Assembly (NCBI RefSeq): GCF_009708215.1
Contig: NZ_CP046175.1
Location: 930,001 to 994,000, forward strand
Direction of reading: 5' to 3'
Length of the DNA stretch: 64,000 nt
Origin: Occultella kanbiaonis
GTDB taxonomy: Bacteria > Actinomycetota > Actinomycetes > Actinomycetales > Beutenbergiaceae
Part shown: in pieces, positions 45,471 through 53,512 of the stretch
Position numbering within the stretch: the first letter of the stretch is position 1
Layout of the letters: each line of letters opens with the position of its first letter
The notes under the pieces: generated by a model
Told to the model about the DNA's origin: nothing
Seen by the model: the letters and a program-made list of their open reading frames with translations, nothing else
The model's database searches: none
Translations under genes and position numbers: made by a program

Positions 45471-46553
45471 GTGTCGGAAGACCGGAGCGGTGCAGGAGAC
45501 GACGCGCCCGCGCGGCCGGCGCGCCGGCCGAACGTGAAGGACGTGGCCGCGCTCGCCGGCGTGTCCTGGAAGACGGTCTCGAACGTGGTCAACGGCACCG
45601 CTCCGGTGCGGGACAGCACCCGCGAGCGCGTGCAGCAGGCCATCGACCAGCTCGGGTACCGGCCCAACGCGGCGGGCCGCAATCTGCGCCAGGGCCGCAG
45701 CCGGCTGCTCGCCCTGGCCATCCCGGAGATCCGCCTCGCGTACTTCGCGGACCTGGCCCACGCCGTCATCCTCGCGGCGAAGGCCCGTGGCTACACGGTC
45801 CTCATCGACGAGACGTTCGCCGAGCCCGGCCACGAGCAGGTCGTCGCCGAAGGGTTCCGGGTGGACCTCCTGGACGGCGTCATCTTCTCCCCGCAGGCGC
45901 TCGCCGATTCCGACCTCGTGGCCGCCGGCGGACGACTGCCGATGGTCATGCTCGGCGAGGCGACGCTGCCCGTGGACGGCGGCGCGGCGGCGGCCGACCA
46001 CGTCGTGATCGACAACGTCGCCTCCGCCCGCGAGGCCACCGAGCACCTCATCGCGTCCGGGCGGCGCCGGATCGGATTCCTGGGGGTCCGGGCCACCGAG
46101 ACCAACGGCACCGGGGTGCTCCGGCACGCGGGCTACGTGGCCGCCCTCGAGGCGCACGGGCTCCCCACCGAGGCCTTCCCGGCTCCGACGTACTCCCGCC
46201 CCGGCGGCGCCGAGGTGGTCGGCGGGCTCCTCGACAGGTTCACCGGTCCCGATCCCCTCGACGCGCTCGTCTGCGCGAACGACCTCCTCGCGATCGGGGC
46301 CATGCACGTGCTGCGCGCGGCCGGGCTCCGGGTGCCGGACGACGTGGCCGTGCTCGGCTGGGACGGCACCGAGGACGGCATCTACTCGAACCCGACCCTG
46401 ACCACCGTGGCGCCCGACCTGTCCGCGCTCGCGGAGCTGGCGGTGGATCTGGTGCTCGCCCGGGTGGACGGATCGACCGCGACACCGCAGGTGCACACCG
46501 TGGGGCATCGGCTGATCGTCCGGGAGAGCACGAACGGACACCTCGGGAACTGA
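45471..46553 (+). CDS. LacI-family transcriptional regulator
   Basis: A 360-residue repressor. After a disordered head of about 20 residues, the helix-turn-helix is NVKDVAALAGVSWKTVSNVV, followed by the hinge PNAAGRNLRQGRSRLLALAI and a sugar-binding core. GTG at 45471 was chosen because AAGGGGAGG lies six bases upstream; earlier GTG/ATG codons (45408, 45435) would overlap the operator or lack a ribosome site. It is flanked by the importer operon and the GH2 gene, both preceded by AACGTT-core palindromes. Confidence 0.9.
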   Translation: MSEDRSGAGDDAPARPARRPNVKDVAALAGVSWKTVSNVVNGTAPVRDSTRERVQQAIDQLGYRPNAAGRNLRQGRSRLLALAIPEIRLAYFADLAHAVILAAKARGYTVLIDETFAEPGHEQVVAEGFRVDLLDGVIFSPQALADSDLVAAGGRLPMVMLGEATLPVDGGAAAADHVVIDNVASAREATEHLIASGRRRIGFLGVRATETNGTGVLRHAGYVAALEAHGLPTEAFPAPTYSRPGGAEVVGGLLDRFTGPDPLDALVCANDLLAIGAMHVLRAAGLRVPDDVAVLGWDGTEDGIYSNPTLTTVAPDLSALAELAVDLVLARVDGSTATPQVHTVGHRLIVRESTNGHLGN

Positions 46554-46605
46554 TCGGGCTTGACCAGTGCCGCGGGCGATGGCCTAGGCTTGCCGGTGGC
46601 CCGCC

Positions 46606-46617
46606 TACAACGTTGTA
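46606..46617. promoter_or_regulatory. LacI-family operator (AACGTT core), site B
   Basis: TACAACGTTGTA is a perfect 12-bp palindrome ending 16 bp before the GH2 start codon and just ahead of its GAGGAGAG ribosome site. Likely bound by the regulator encoded immediately upstream. Confidence 0.6.
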
Positions 46618-46633
46618 TCTCGAGGAGAGATTG

Positions 46634-48466
46634 ATGTCCGACACACCCCGCCCGGAGTACCCCCGCCCGCAGATGGTCCGGCCCGACTGGCTGAACCTGA
46701 ACGGCACCTGGCAGTTCGAGATCGACGGCGGTGACTCCGGCCTCGAGCGTGGTCTGGTCACGTCCGAGCTCAGCGGGAGCATCACCGTCCCGTTCGCCCC
46801 GGAGTCCGAGCTCTCCGGCGTCGAGCACGTCGACTTCATGGACGCCGTCTGGTACCGCCGCACGGTGACGGTCCCGGCCGACTGGTCCGGCCGCCGGGCG
46901 CTGCTGCACTTCGGCGCCGTGGACCATGACACGACCGTGTGGGTCAACGGCACCGAGGTGGTGCGCCACCGCGGCGGCTTCTCCCCGTTCACCGCGGACC
47001 TGCACGGTGTGGCCGCGCCCGGTGAGGAGGCCACCATCGTGGTCCGCGCCCGCGACCCCCGCCACGCGAACCAGGCCCGCGGCAAGCAGGCCACCAAGTT
47101 CAAGAACTCCGAGTGCAACTACACCCGGACCACCGGCATCTGGCAGACCGTGTGGCTCGAGCCGGTGCCGCACACCCACCTGCGCCGCCCGCGGATCACC
47201 CCGGACCTCGCCTCGACCAGCTTCACCGTGGTGGCCGCGCTGTCCGGCAACGTGCCCGGCCACAAGGTTCGCGCCGTGCTCTCCGACGACGCCGGCGAGA
47301 TCGCCACCGCGACCTCCCGCGCCGACCTCGACCTCGCCCCGAGCCTGCACCTGGCGGTCCCCGAGGACCGGGTCCGGCTCTGGTCCGTGGGTCAGGGCAA
47401 CCTCTACGGCGTGCGCGTCGAACTGCTGGACGCCGACGGGGCCGTGGTCGACGCCGTGGACTCCTACGCGGGCCTGCGCTCGGTCGCGATCGACGGCACC
47501 CGGATCCTCATCAACGGCGAGCCGGTGTTCCAGCGGCTCGTGCTCGACCAGGGCTACTACCCGGACGGGCTGATGACGGCGCCTTCCGACGCGGCCCTCG
47601 TCGCGGACATCGAGCTCTCGTTGAACGCCGGCTTCAACGGGGCCCGGCTGCACCAGAAGGTCTTCGAGGAGCGCTTCCTCTACCACGCGGACCGGCTCGG
47701 ATACCTGGTCTGGGGCGAGTTCGGCGACTGGGGCATCGGCGGCGGCGGACCGATCACGGACCACCAGCGGGTCACCGCCTCGTTCATCACGCAGTGGCTC
47801 GAGGTCCTCGACCGGGACGTCTCACACCCCTCCATCGTCGGGTGGTGCCCGCTGAACGAGACCTGGCAGGTGCTGCACGACCGGATGACCGACCTCGACG
47901 ACGTCACCCGCGGCATGTGGCTCGCGACGAAGGCGGCCGACCCCTCGCGTCCGGTGCTGGACACCTCCGGGTACTCCCACCGGGTCCTCGAGACCGACGT
48001 CTACGACTCCCACAACTACACCCAGGACCCGGCCGCCTTCGCCGAGGAGATGGGCGACGTCGGCGCAGGCACGCCGTGGATCAACACCCACGACGGGCGC
48101 ACCATCTCCCAGGACTACAACGGCCAGCCCTACTTCGTCAGCGAGTACGGCGGCATCTGGTGGAACCCGGACGCGCTCGCGGCCGCGGGTGACGACCGTG
48201 AGGAGTCCTGGGGCTACGGCCAGCGGGTCGCGGACGAGGAGGAGTTCCAGGTCCGGTTCGCCGGCCTGACCGACGTCCTGCTCGACGACGTCAACATGTT
48301 CGGCTACTGCTACACCCAGCTCACCGACGTGTTCCAGGAGGAGAACGGCATCTACCGTTTCGACCGCAGCGTCAAGCTCGACGTGGACCGTGTCCGCGCC
48401 GTGCAGCAGCGGCCGGCCGCGATCGAGGCGACCGCGCGGGTGGACGCGCCGGGCAGCGCCGGCTGA
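46634..48466 (+). CDS. Glycoside hydrolase family 2 (beta-galactosidase/beta-glucuronidase-like)
   Basis: A 610-residue GH2 enzyme without signal peptide, so cytoplasmic. N-terminal jelly-roll (LNGTWQFEI, VWYRRTVTVP), an immunoglobulin-like domain (about 185-280) and a TIM barrel. The acid/base glutamate is E409 in CPLNETW and the nucleophile E504 in FVSEYGG. It hydrolyses a beta-galactoside, beta-glucuronide or related glycoside imported by the neighbouring transporter (inference). ATG at 46634 with GAGGAGAG upstream. A palindromic element follows at 48484-48539. Confidence 0.93.
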   Translation: MSDTPRPEYPRPQMVRPDWLNLNGTWQFEIDGGDSGLERGLVTSELSGSITVPFAPESELSGVEHVDFMDAVWYRRTVTVPADWSGRRALLHFGAVDHDTTVWVNGTEVVRHRGGFSPFTADLHGVAAPGEEATIVVRARDPRHANQARGKQATKFKNSECNYTRTTGIWQTVWLEPVPHTHLRRPRITPDLASTSFTVVAALSGNVPGHKVRAVLSDDAGEIATATSRADLDLAPSLHLAVPEDRVRLWSVGQGNLYGVRVELLDADGAVVDAVDSYAGLRSVAIDGTRILINGEPVFQRLVLDQGYYPDGLMTAPSDAALVADIELSLNAGFNGARLHQKVFEERFLYHADRLGYLVWGEFGDWGIGGGGPITDHQRVTASFITQWLEVLDRDVSHPSIVGWCPLNETWQVLHDRMTDLDDVTRGMWLATKAADPSRPVLDTSGYSHRVLETDVYDSHNYTQDPAAFAEEMGDVGAGTPWINTHDGRTISQDYNGQPYFVSEYGGIWWNPDALAAAGDDREESWGYGQRVADEEEFQVRFAGLTDVLLDDVNMFGYCYTQLTDVFQEENGIYRFDRSVKLDVDRVRAVQQRPAAIEATARVDAPGSAG

Positions 48467-48483
48467 GCCGGACTTCGCCGAAC

Positions 48484-48539
48484 CTGCCCGACGGCGCAGG
48501 TGGGCTCGCGTACGCGGCCCACCTTCCGCCGCCGGGCAG
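48484..48539. repeat. Palindromic intergenic element, 52-bp family, copy 2
   Basis: Imperfect inverted repeat with arms about 48484-48505 and 48517-48539 and a loop with GCGTACGCG. The core 48486-48537 has the same length as 42026-42077 and shares GCCCGACGGCG, AGGTG and the central GCGTAC. It lies between the GH2 gene and a tRNA gene. Confidence 0.6.
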
Positions 48540-48589
48540 TCGCGTTTGGCTTCGCGGTGGCCCGATGGGCCACAATGGACCGCGCGCCG

Positions 48590-48678
48590 GGAGGGTTGAC
48601 AGAGCGGCCGAATGTGACGGTCTTGAAAACCGTTGTGCCTCAACAGCACCAAGGGTTCGAATCCCTTACCCTCCGCCA
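48590..48678 (+). tRNA. tRNA-Ser (anticodon TGA)
   Basis: Acceptor stem GGAGGGT pairs with ACCCTCC. The anticodon loop CTTGAAA gives TGA, read from GGTCTTGAAAACC. A long variable arm is present, as expected for serine, and the T arm has GGTTCGAATCC. Discriminator G and CCA (48676-48678) are encoded. Confidence 0.95.
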
Positions 48679-48689
48679 GATCCACCGAG

Positions 48690-48716
48690 CCGGCCCTGCG
48701 GGTCCGTCAGGGCCGG
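48690..48716. terminator. Hairpin after tRNA-Ser(TGA)
   Basis: CCGGCCCTG and CAGGGCCGG form a perfect 9-bp stem with a 9-nt loop. The hairpin includes the stop codon of the convergent DUF4166 gene, so it can serve both transcripts. Confidence 0.5.
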
Positions 48717-49327
48717 TCAGCCTCGATGCGGTAGGTGAAGTGCCCGCCGTAGCCGTACACGCGACCCAGCAGGGGCAGGTCCACCGTCAGGTCGACGCAC
48801 TGCCGTCCTCGGCCGGCGTCCCAGCTCTCGCGCAGCCGGATGATCGGGGCGACCGGGCGTGGGAGGCGGACCTGGAGGCGGCCGAACCGGAACCCGACCG
48901 TGCGGCTGGTCAGGACCAGGGCGCCGGCGGCGGTCGTGACGTCGAAGGTGGCCGCGACGGTCGCGGGATCGCCGAGGCGATCGACAACGCCGCCGCCGGG
49001 GGAGCGGGCGACATCGTCGGTCATGGTGAAGGTCCGGCCCGGCAGCTCGAACTCCCGGGTTGCCACGGCCCGGCCGTCGACGGTCCGGTTGCGGATCCGG
49101 AACGGCACGTCCCGGGCGCAGCCGGCGAACACGGCGTGGCGGCCCTCCACCAGCCGGATCAGCGGCCAGAGCCAGCGGCGCGGCGTCCCGGCGTGGGTGA
49201 AGACGCCCGTTCCGGTGCCGACGTGACCGGGCGGGATGGTCGCGAAGTACTGCTGGAGCCGAGGATGCAGTTCCTTGATCCGGGCGCCGAGCACGGCCTC
49301 ATAGGGGGAGAGCTGCGGGCCGGCCAC
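48707..49327 (-). CDS. DUF4166 domain protein
   Basis: A 206-residue protein that fits the DUF4166 family over its length (LHPRLQQYFATIPPG; VFTHAGTPRRWLWPL; RIRNRTVDGRAVATREFEL; ESWDAGRGRQCVDLTVDLP). Function unknown; no membrane segment. GTG start at 49327. It lies between two serine tRNA genes on the opposite strand. Confidence 0.82.
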   Translation of the reverse strand: MAGPQLSPYEAVLGARIKELHPRLQQYFATIPPGHVGTGTGVFTHAGTPRRWLWPLIRLVEGRHAVFAGCARDVPFRIRNRTVDGRAVATREFELPGRTFTMTDDVARSPGGGVVDRLGDPATVAATFDVTTAAGALVLTSRTVGFRFGRLQVRLPRPVAPIIRLRESWDAGRGRQCVDLTVDLPLLGRVYGYGGHFTYRIEADRP

Positions 49328-49410
49328 CCGGCGATCCTACGGTCGGACCGGACCGTCTCGCCGTTTTGGCCGAGGCCGCGCCGGGCGGGTACGCTGTCCC
49401 GTGTTGTCTA

Positions 49411-49499
49411 GGAGACGTCGCATAGTCTGGTCTAGTGCGCATCCCTGCTAAGGATGTGACGGGGCAACCCGTCCGTGGGTTCAAATCCCACCGTCTCCG
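49411..49499 (+). tRNA. tRNA-Ser (anticodon GCT)
   Basis: Acceptor GGAGACG pairs with CGTCTCC. Anticodon loop CTGCTAA within CATCCCTGCTAAGGATG gives GCT. A long variable arm and T arm GGGTTCAAATCCC are present; discriminator G. CCA is not encoded, unlike the neighbouring tRNA-Ser. The 3' end borders a block of genes with different character (49569-53089). Confidence 0.95.
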
Positions 49500-49505
49500 C
49501 CGCGA

Positions 49506-49534
49506 AGCCCCGGTTCCCGCAGGGAACTGGGGTT
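49506..49534 (+). terminator. Hairpin after tRNA-Ser(GCT)
   Basis: AGCCCCGGTTCCC and GGGAACTGGGGTT pair over 13 positions with two wobbles and a short loop, starting 7 bp after the tRNA. Likely transcription end of the tRNA gene. Confidence 0.5.
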
Positions 49535-49568
49535 GCGCAGAAGAGGGATCGCCGGAGGGCGGTATCGG

Positions 49569-50297
49569 CTAGCCGGGTAGGGCCGAACCGGTGTGCTGCT
49601 CGAGGGCGGTCAGCAGTGCCTGCTGCAGGTGCGAGTCATGGGTCGCCGGATGCGGAGCCTCGGTTCGACGGTCGCGCCAGTAGCGCCCGCTCATGGTCGC
49701 TTCAGGGCTGTCGCTGACGGCGAGCCACGTCTGGGTGGCTGCTCCCTGCTCAATGGAGACAGGCGCCGAGGCTCCTCCCATGCGGGACCGCACCCAGCCA
49801 GGGTCGACGGCGGATACGATCACGTCGTCCCATCGGCGGGCGATCGCTGCCGCGAGGGTGGTGACGAGCAGCTTGGTGTCGGAGTAGCTCGTTCCCGTGC
49901 TGGTGCTCCAGTCGAGCCCGTCGACCGTGGTCCTGCCGCCACGATGCATGCTGCTGCTCAGTGCGATCCATCTGCTCGGTGTCGGCAGGTCGGTGGTGAG
50001 CAGGTAGGGCGCGACGACGTTGACGGCCAGCAGCGACGGCCCATCGATGACTCCGGCGTTGTGGATCACGACGTCGACCGGCGCGAGTTGTCGTAGCTGG
50101 TTCGCGATGTCACGGACCTGGTCGGCATCGGCGAGATCGCCGACCACGACGTCGCTGCCCAGGCCATCGAGTCCGACGGCCGATGCACGGCCACGGGTCC
50201 GAGCGTGCAGCACGACGTCGTGGGACTGGTCGAGCAGCGTCTGCGCGGTCTGGCGGCCGATGCCGTCGGCGGAGCCGGTGATGAGGATGCGGGTCAT
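49569..50297 (-). CDS. Short-chain dehydrogenase/reductase
   Basis: A 242-residue SDR. Cofactor motif TGSADGIG (7-14), NAG (VVIHNAGV), catalytic Ser in ALSSSMH and Tyr/Lys in YSDTK. NADP(H)-dependent reduction or oxidation of an unknown alcohol/ketone. ATG at 50297 overlaps the stop of the alcohol dehydrogenase gene by 4 bp, so the two are coupled. Codon use looks less GC-biased than in the flanks, suggesting acquisition. Confidence 0.9.
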   Translation of the reverse strand: MTRILITGSADGIGRQTAQTLLDQSHDVVLHARTRGRASAVGLDGLGSDVVVGDLADADQVRDIANQLRQLAPVDVVIHNAGVIDGPSLLAVNVVAPYLLTTDLPTPSRWIALSSSMHRGGRTTVDGLDWSTSTGTSYSDTKLLVTTLAAAIARRWDDVIVSAVDPGWVRSRMGGASAPVSIEQGAATQTWLAVSDSPEATMSGRYWRDRRTEAPHPATHDSHLQQALLTALEQHTGSALPG

Positions 50298-51331
50298 GGC
50301 CGGATGAGGACCTTGAGGGCTTCGCGCGAATCCATGAGGCGGTAGGCCTCGGCGATCTCGTCGAGCGGGAGCGCTCGGTCGAAGACGCGACCGGGGTCGA
50401 TGGTGCCGTCGAGCACCTGCGGGATCGCTGCCTCGAGGTAGGCGCGCACGGTCGCGGGGCCACCGGTGAGCGTGACGTTCTTGCCGAACAGTGAGGCGAA
50501 TCCCACTGCGGCGTTGTCATACTGCGGCACGCCGACGCGCGAGATGGTTCCGCCCGGGCGGACGATGCCGTACGACTGTTCGTAGGCGGGCATGTGGCCG
50601 ACCGCCTCCAGCACGACGCGCACACCTTCGCCATCCGTCAGCCCGAGCACCCTCGCGATGCCCTCCTCGCCACGCTCGGCAACGACGTCGGTGGCGCCGA
50701 ACGCACGACCGAGATCGGTGCGCGACTCGTGTCGTCCCATGAGGATGATGGTCTCGGCGCCGAGCTGCTTCGCGGCCAGCACGGCCGAGAGCCCGACGGC
50801 ACCGTCACCGACAACCGCGACGCTCGTGCCGGCCCCGACGCCTCCGCGGACTGCTGCGTGGTAGCCGGTGAGGTAGACGTCGGAGAGCGTGAGCAGCGAA
50901 GGCATGAGCGACCCATCCGTGCCTTCGGGGATGACGACGGCGGTGCCGTCGGCCTGCGGGACGCGCAGTCGCTCGGCCTGGGTCGCTCCGGTCTCGAGCC
51001 CATCGAAGAATCCGCCATGCTTGCACGAAGTGGTGATGCCCTCGCGGCAGAACGAGCAGGTGTTGTCGGAGAACGCGAACGGCACGATCACCGTCTGTCC
51101 GACGGCGAGTCGATTGATCTCGCTGCCGATCTCCTCGATCACGCCGATGGCCTCGTGACCCATGGGGCGACCATCCGGGGTGTCCTCGAGATCGTGGTAC
51201 GGGTGCAGGTCCGAGCCGCAGACGCACGCGTAGGTGACGCGGATGATCGCGTCGGTGGGCTCCTGGATGGTTGGGTCGGGGACGTTGGCGACGCGGACGT
51301 CGCCGGCGCCATACATCAGAGCTGCTCGCAT
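50294..51331 (-). CDS. Zinc-type alcohol dehydrogenase family protein
   Basis: A 345-residue medium-chain dehydrogenase. The catalytic zinc region has ACVCGSDLHPYHD and GHEAIGVI. The cofactor fold has VVGDGAVGLSAVLAA. The structural-zinc lobe reads TCSFCREGITTSC, keeping three of the usual four cysteines, so this site may be weakened. ATG at 51331 preceded by GAGAGGAAG; a longer upstream frame enters the TetR gene and was rejected. Operon with the SDR gene; 37 bp after the TetR gene. Confidence 0.9.
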   Translation of the reverse strand: MRAALMYGAGDVRVANVPDPTIQEPTDAIIRVTYACVCGSDLHPYHDLEDTPDGRPMGHEAIGVIEEIGSEINRLAVGQTVIVPFAFSDNTCSFCREGITTSCKHGGFFDGLETGATQAERLRVPQADGTAVVIPEGTDGSLMPSLLTLSDVYLTGYHAAVRGGVGAGTSVAVVGDGAVGLSAVLAAKQLGAETIILMGRHESRTDLGRAFGATDVVAERGEEGIARVLGLTDGEGVRVVLEAVGHMPAYEQSYGIVRPGGTISRVGVPQYDNAAVGFASLFGKNVTLTGGPATVRAYLEAAIPQVLDGTIDPGRVFDRALPLDEIAEAYRLMDSREALKVLIRP

Positions 51332-51368
51332 GAGCACTTCCTCTCGTCGTGGGTGGAGTGAGTCAAGT

Positions 51369-52001
51369 TCAGGCCGTCGGTCGGGCGACCCGCCGCCAGG
51401 ACGCGATCGCTCGCTCGAGGTAGGTCCTGGTGGCGAGCGCCATGTCCACGTTCGGATCGAGCAACCATTGCAACCCGATGCCGTCAAGCGCCGCCGTCAG
51501 CAACCGCGCCTCGAGCGCGACCTGCGCCGGTGACAGCGCGCCGACGTCGCCGGCATCCACTGCTGTCTGCAGGTGACGGGCGAACGTTCGAAGGCTCGTC
51601 TCGTAGCGCTGCACGACGTAGGCGTGCGCGCGGTGCTCGGGATTCGATGCCTCGGCGGTGATCGTGGTGAAGAGCTCGAGCAGACCACGGTTGCGGCGGT
51701 GCCCTGCCATGATGTCGGGCAAACGGCGCAGGTAGGCGAGTCCACTGAGGTCGGCCAGGTCATGCTCGGCCGACTGCCGCTCCCACTCCTGGAGCACCGC
51801 GATCAGCAGCCCCTCCTTCGTGCCGAAATGGCGAATGAGTGTCGCGTGCGAGACGTCGGCGCGCTCGGCGAGCGTGCGCAGCGAGCTGCCTGCGAAACCG
51901 CGCTGCCCGAACACCTCGATCGCGATCGCGACGAGCTGTGCCCGGCGTTCGATCCCGGTGCGATACGGCCCGCGAGTCGCTGGGCGAGGGGTCTCGATCA
52001 T
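51369..52001 (-). CDS. TetR-family transcriptional regulator
   Basis: A 210-residue repressor. The DNA-binding helices are near residues 30-65 (FAGSSLRTLAERADVSHATL, then HFGTKEGLL). The C-terminal half is the variable ligand-binding domain. ATG at 52001 follows AAGGAGG. It is divergent from an aldo/keto reductase, with a perfect 14-bp palindrome in the gap (52029-52042), and upstream of the two dehydrogenase genes. Likely controls all of them. Confidence 0.92.
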   Translation of the reverse strand: MIETPRPATRGPYRTGIERRAQLVAIAIEVFGQRGFAGSSLRTLAERADVSHATLIRHFGTKEGLLIAVLQEWERQSAEHDLADLSGLAYLRRLPDIMAGHRRNRGLLELFTTITAEASNPEHRAHAYVVQRYETSLRTFARHLQTAVDAGDVGALSPAQVALEARLLTAALDGIGLQWLLDPNVDMALATRTYLERAIASWRRVARPTA

Positions 52002-52028
52002 CAGTGCCTCCTTCTCATTGCCCAACTG

Positions 52029-52042
52029 TAACCGATCGGTTA
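52029..52042. promoter_or_regulatory. TetR operator: perfect 14-bp palindrome
   Basis: TAACCGATCGGTTA is fully self-complementary. It lies 28 bp upstream of the TetR start and about 76 bp upstream of the divergent aldo/keto reductase, the classical place for a TetR-type operator. Related to the AACCGNNCGGTT pattern bound by many TetR proteins. Confidence 0.75.
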
Positions 52043-52117
52043 GCATTCCCGACGACGATCAAGCGGACCGGCGACAGCCTTGACGAGGCCGGCCCAAGGC
52101 GGAGCGAGGAGGCGACG

Positions 52118-53089
52118 ATGGAACGGTCGGTGCTGGGGACGTCGGGCATCCGGGTGTCGAGGATCTGCCTGGGCAGCGCGACCTTCGGGGTCGCTCCCGA
52201 CGCAACCTCTGCCGGTGCGATGGTCGGTGCTGCCTTGGACCTGGGCATCGACTTCTTTGACACGGCCGACGTCTATGGCTCGACGCCGACGTTCGACCGA
52301 CCGGGGGTGCCACCGGCGGGGGAGCGGGCATCGGCCGAAGAGATCCTGGGGCGTGCGCTCGTCGGTCATCGCGATGAAGTGGTGCTCGCCAGCAAGTCCG
52401 GTGAGCGGCGCTTCGACGCAACCGCTGGATTGTCACGTCGATACATCGCCCAGCAGGTCGAGCAGAGCCTGCGTCGTCTGCAGACCGATCGCATCGACCT
52501 CTATTACGCGCACTTCCCGGACCCGAGTACGCCGCTGGAGGAGACGCTGGCCGCCTACGACACGCTGATCCAGCAAGGCAAGATCCGCTCGGTCGCGCTG
52601 TCGAACCACGCGGCGTGGCAGGTCACGCAGGCGCTCTGGATCGCCGACGACCGTCGGCTCGCCTCCGCTCCCGTTGCCGCGCAGGTGCAGTACAGCCTGC
52701 TGCACCGCAAAGCCGAGTGCGAGTTGACGAGCGCCTGCCAGAAGTTCGGGCTATCCATCGTCCCCTTCGCGCCGCTCCACGGCGGTCTCCTCGCCAGTCT
52801 GGCCGTGCTCGAGCGGCCCGTGGCGGGTGACGAACGCTACGGCGGGTCGCGGTTCGACGACCGAGAGGTCGCCGTCGCTCGCGCGCTCGCCGTCCTCGCC
52901 GACGACTGGGGCATGCAGATGCAGCACCTCTCGCTCGCCTGGCTGCTGGCGCAAACGACGGTGGCCTCGGTGATCGTCGGCGCCGAGACACCTGAGGAGC
53001 TGCAGGCAAACGCGTCAGCGACCGATATCAATCTCACAGCCGAGCAGGTCGCGCACCTCTCAGCCATGACCGCCGATCTCGCAGACTGA
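52118..53089 (+). CDS. Aldo/keto reductase
   Basis: A 323-residue TIM-barrel NADPH-dependent reductase. Catalytic tetrad D48 (FFDTADVYG), Y53, K93 (LASKSG) and H132 (YYAHFPDP). The opening LGTSGIRVSRICLGSATFG is typical. ATG at 52118 with GAGGAGG upstream; the frame remains open far upstream into the TetR gene but lacks conservation there. Reduces an aldehyde or ketone; together with the SDR and alcohol dehydrogenase it suggests detoxification or use of a carbonyl compound. Confidence 0.92.
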   Translation: MERSVLGTSGIRVSRICLGSATFGVAPDATSAGAMVGAALDLGIDFFDTADVYGSTPTFDRPGVPPAGERASAEEILGRALVGHRDEVVLASKSGERRFDATAGLSRRYIAQQVEQSLRRLQTDRIDLYYAHFPDPSTPLEETLAAYDTLIQQGKIRSVALSNHAAWQVTQALWIADDRRLASAPVAAQVQYSLLHRKAECELTSACQKFGLSIVPFAPLHGGLLASLAVLERPVAGDERYGGSRFDDREVAVARALAVLADDWGMQMQHLSLAWLLAQTTVASVIVGAETPEELQANASATDINLTAEQVAHLSAMTADLAD

Positions 53090-53104
53090 GACCGGAGGAG
53101 CGTG

Positions 53105-53131
53105 ATGAAGCCCGCACCGGCCACCTGTTAG
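53105..53131 (+). other. Aborted 8-codon reading frame with a strong ribosome site
   Basis: GGAGGAG is followed by ATG at 53105 and a stop after eight codons (MKPAPATC). It looks like the start of a gene truncated at a rearrangement point just after the aldo/keto reductase. It could also be chance. Confidence 0.2.
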
Positions 53132-53191
53132 GTCTCAGGCTTCGGTGACGGTGGTGCCTCAGGACCATCGCCACCACCATCTGGTGCGCGG

Positions 53192-53512
53192 CTATGGCGA
53201 CCAGTGGACGGGCCCCGCAACTATCGGCGGCTGGGCGGGCCAGGCGATCCTGCTGACGGCTGGCAGCGCGCGCCGCGAGAGCAACTTGGCCTCACGGTCG
53301 TAGTCGGTGCGACGTGCAGGATCGCCGAGAACCGCGTAGGCGCGGAACACCTCTTGCAACGCCGCATCGGAACGCTCCCCCTGGGAGGCGCCACCATCGG
53401 AGCGAGTGTCGGGGTGATGCAGCCGAAGCAGCGCACGATAGGCGCGGCCGATCTCAGCCTGGGTCGCTTGCGGGGGAAGGCCCAGGACGGCGTAGTGGTT
53501 GGGTTCGTTCAT
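53192..53512 (-). CDS. Small J-domain protein (DnaJ-like)
   Basis: A 106-residue protein that is essentially one J-domain: opening NHYAVLGLPPQATQAEIGRA, then the HPD motif in LLRLHHPDTRSD, and the closing FRAYAVLGDPARRTDYD. There is no Gly/Phe or zinc region, so it would stimulate Hsp70 ATPase without typical DnaJ client binding. ATG at 53512 overlaps the stop of the upstream unknown gene by 4 bp, so it is translated by coupling. Third gene of an hsp20 operon. Confidence 0.88.
   Translation of the reverse strand: MNEPNHYAVLGLPPQATQAEIGRAYRALLRLHHPDTRSDGGASQGERSDAALQEVFRAYAVLGDPARRTDYDREAKLLSRRALPAVSRIAWPAQPPIVAGPVHWSP

Noticed and set aside
49475-53191. Integrase-linked genomic island with att repeats
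   Set aside because: No integrase gene and no second copy of the tRNA-Ser 3' end was found by eye; only compositional hints remain.
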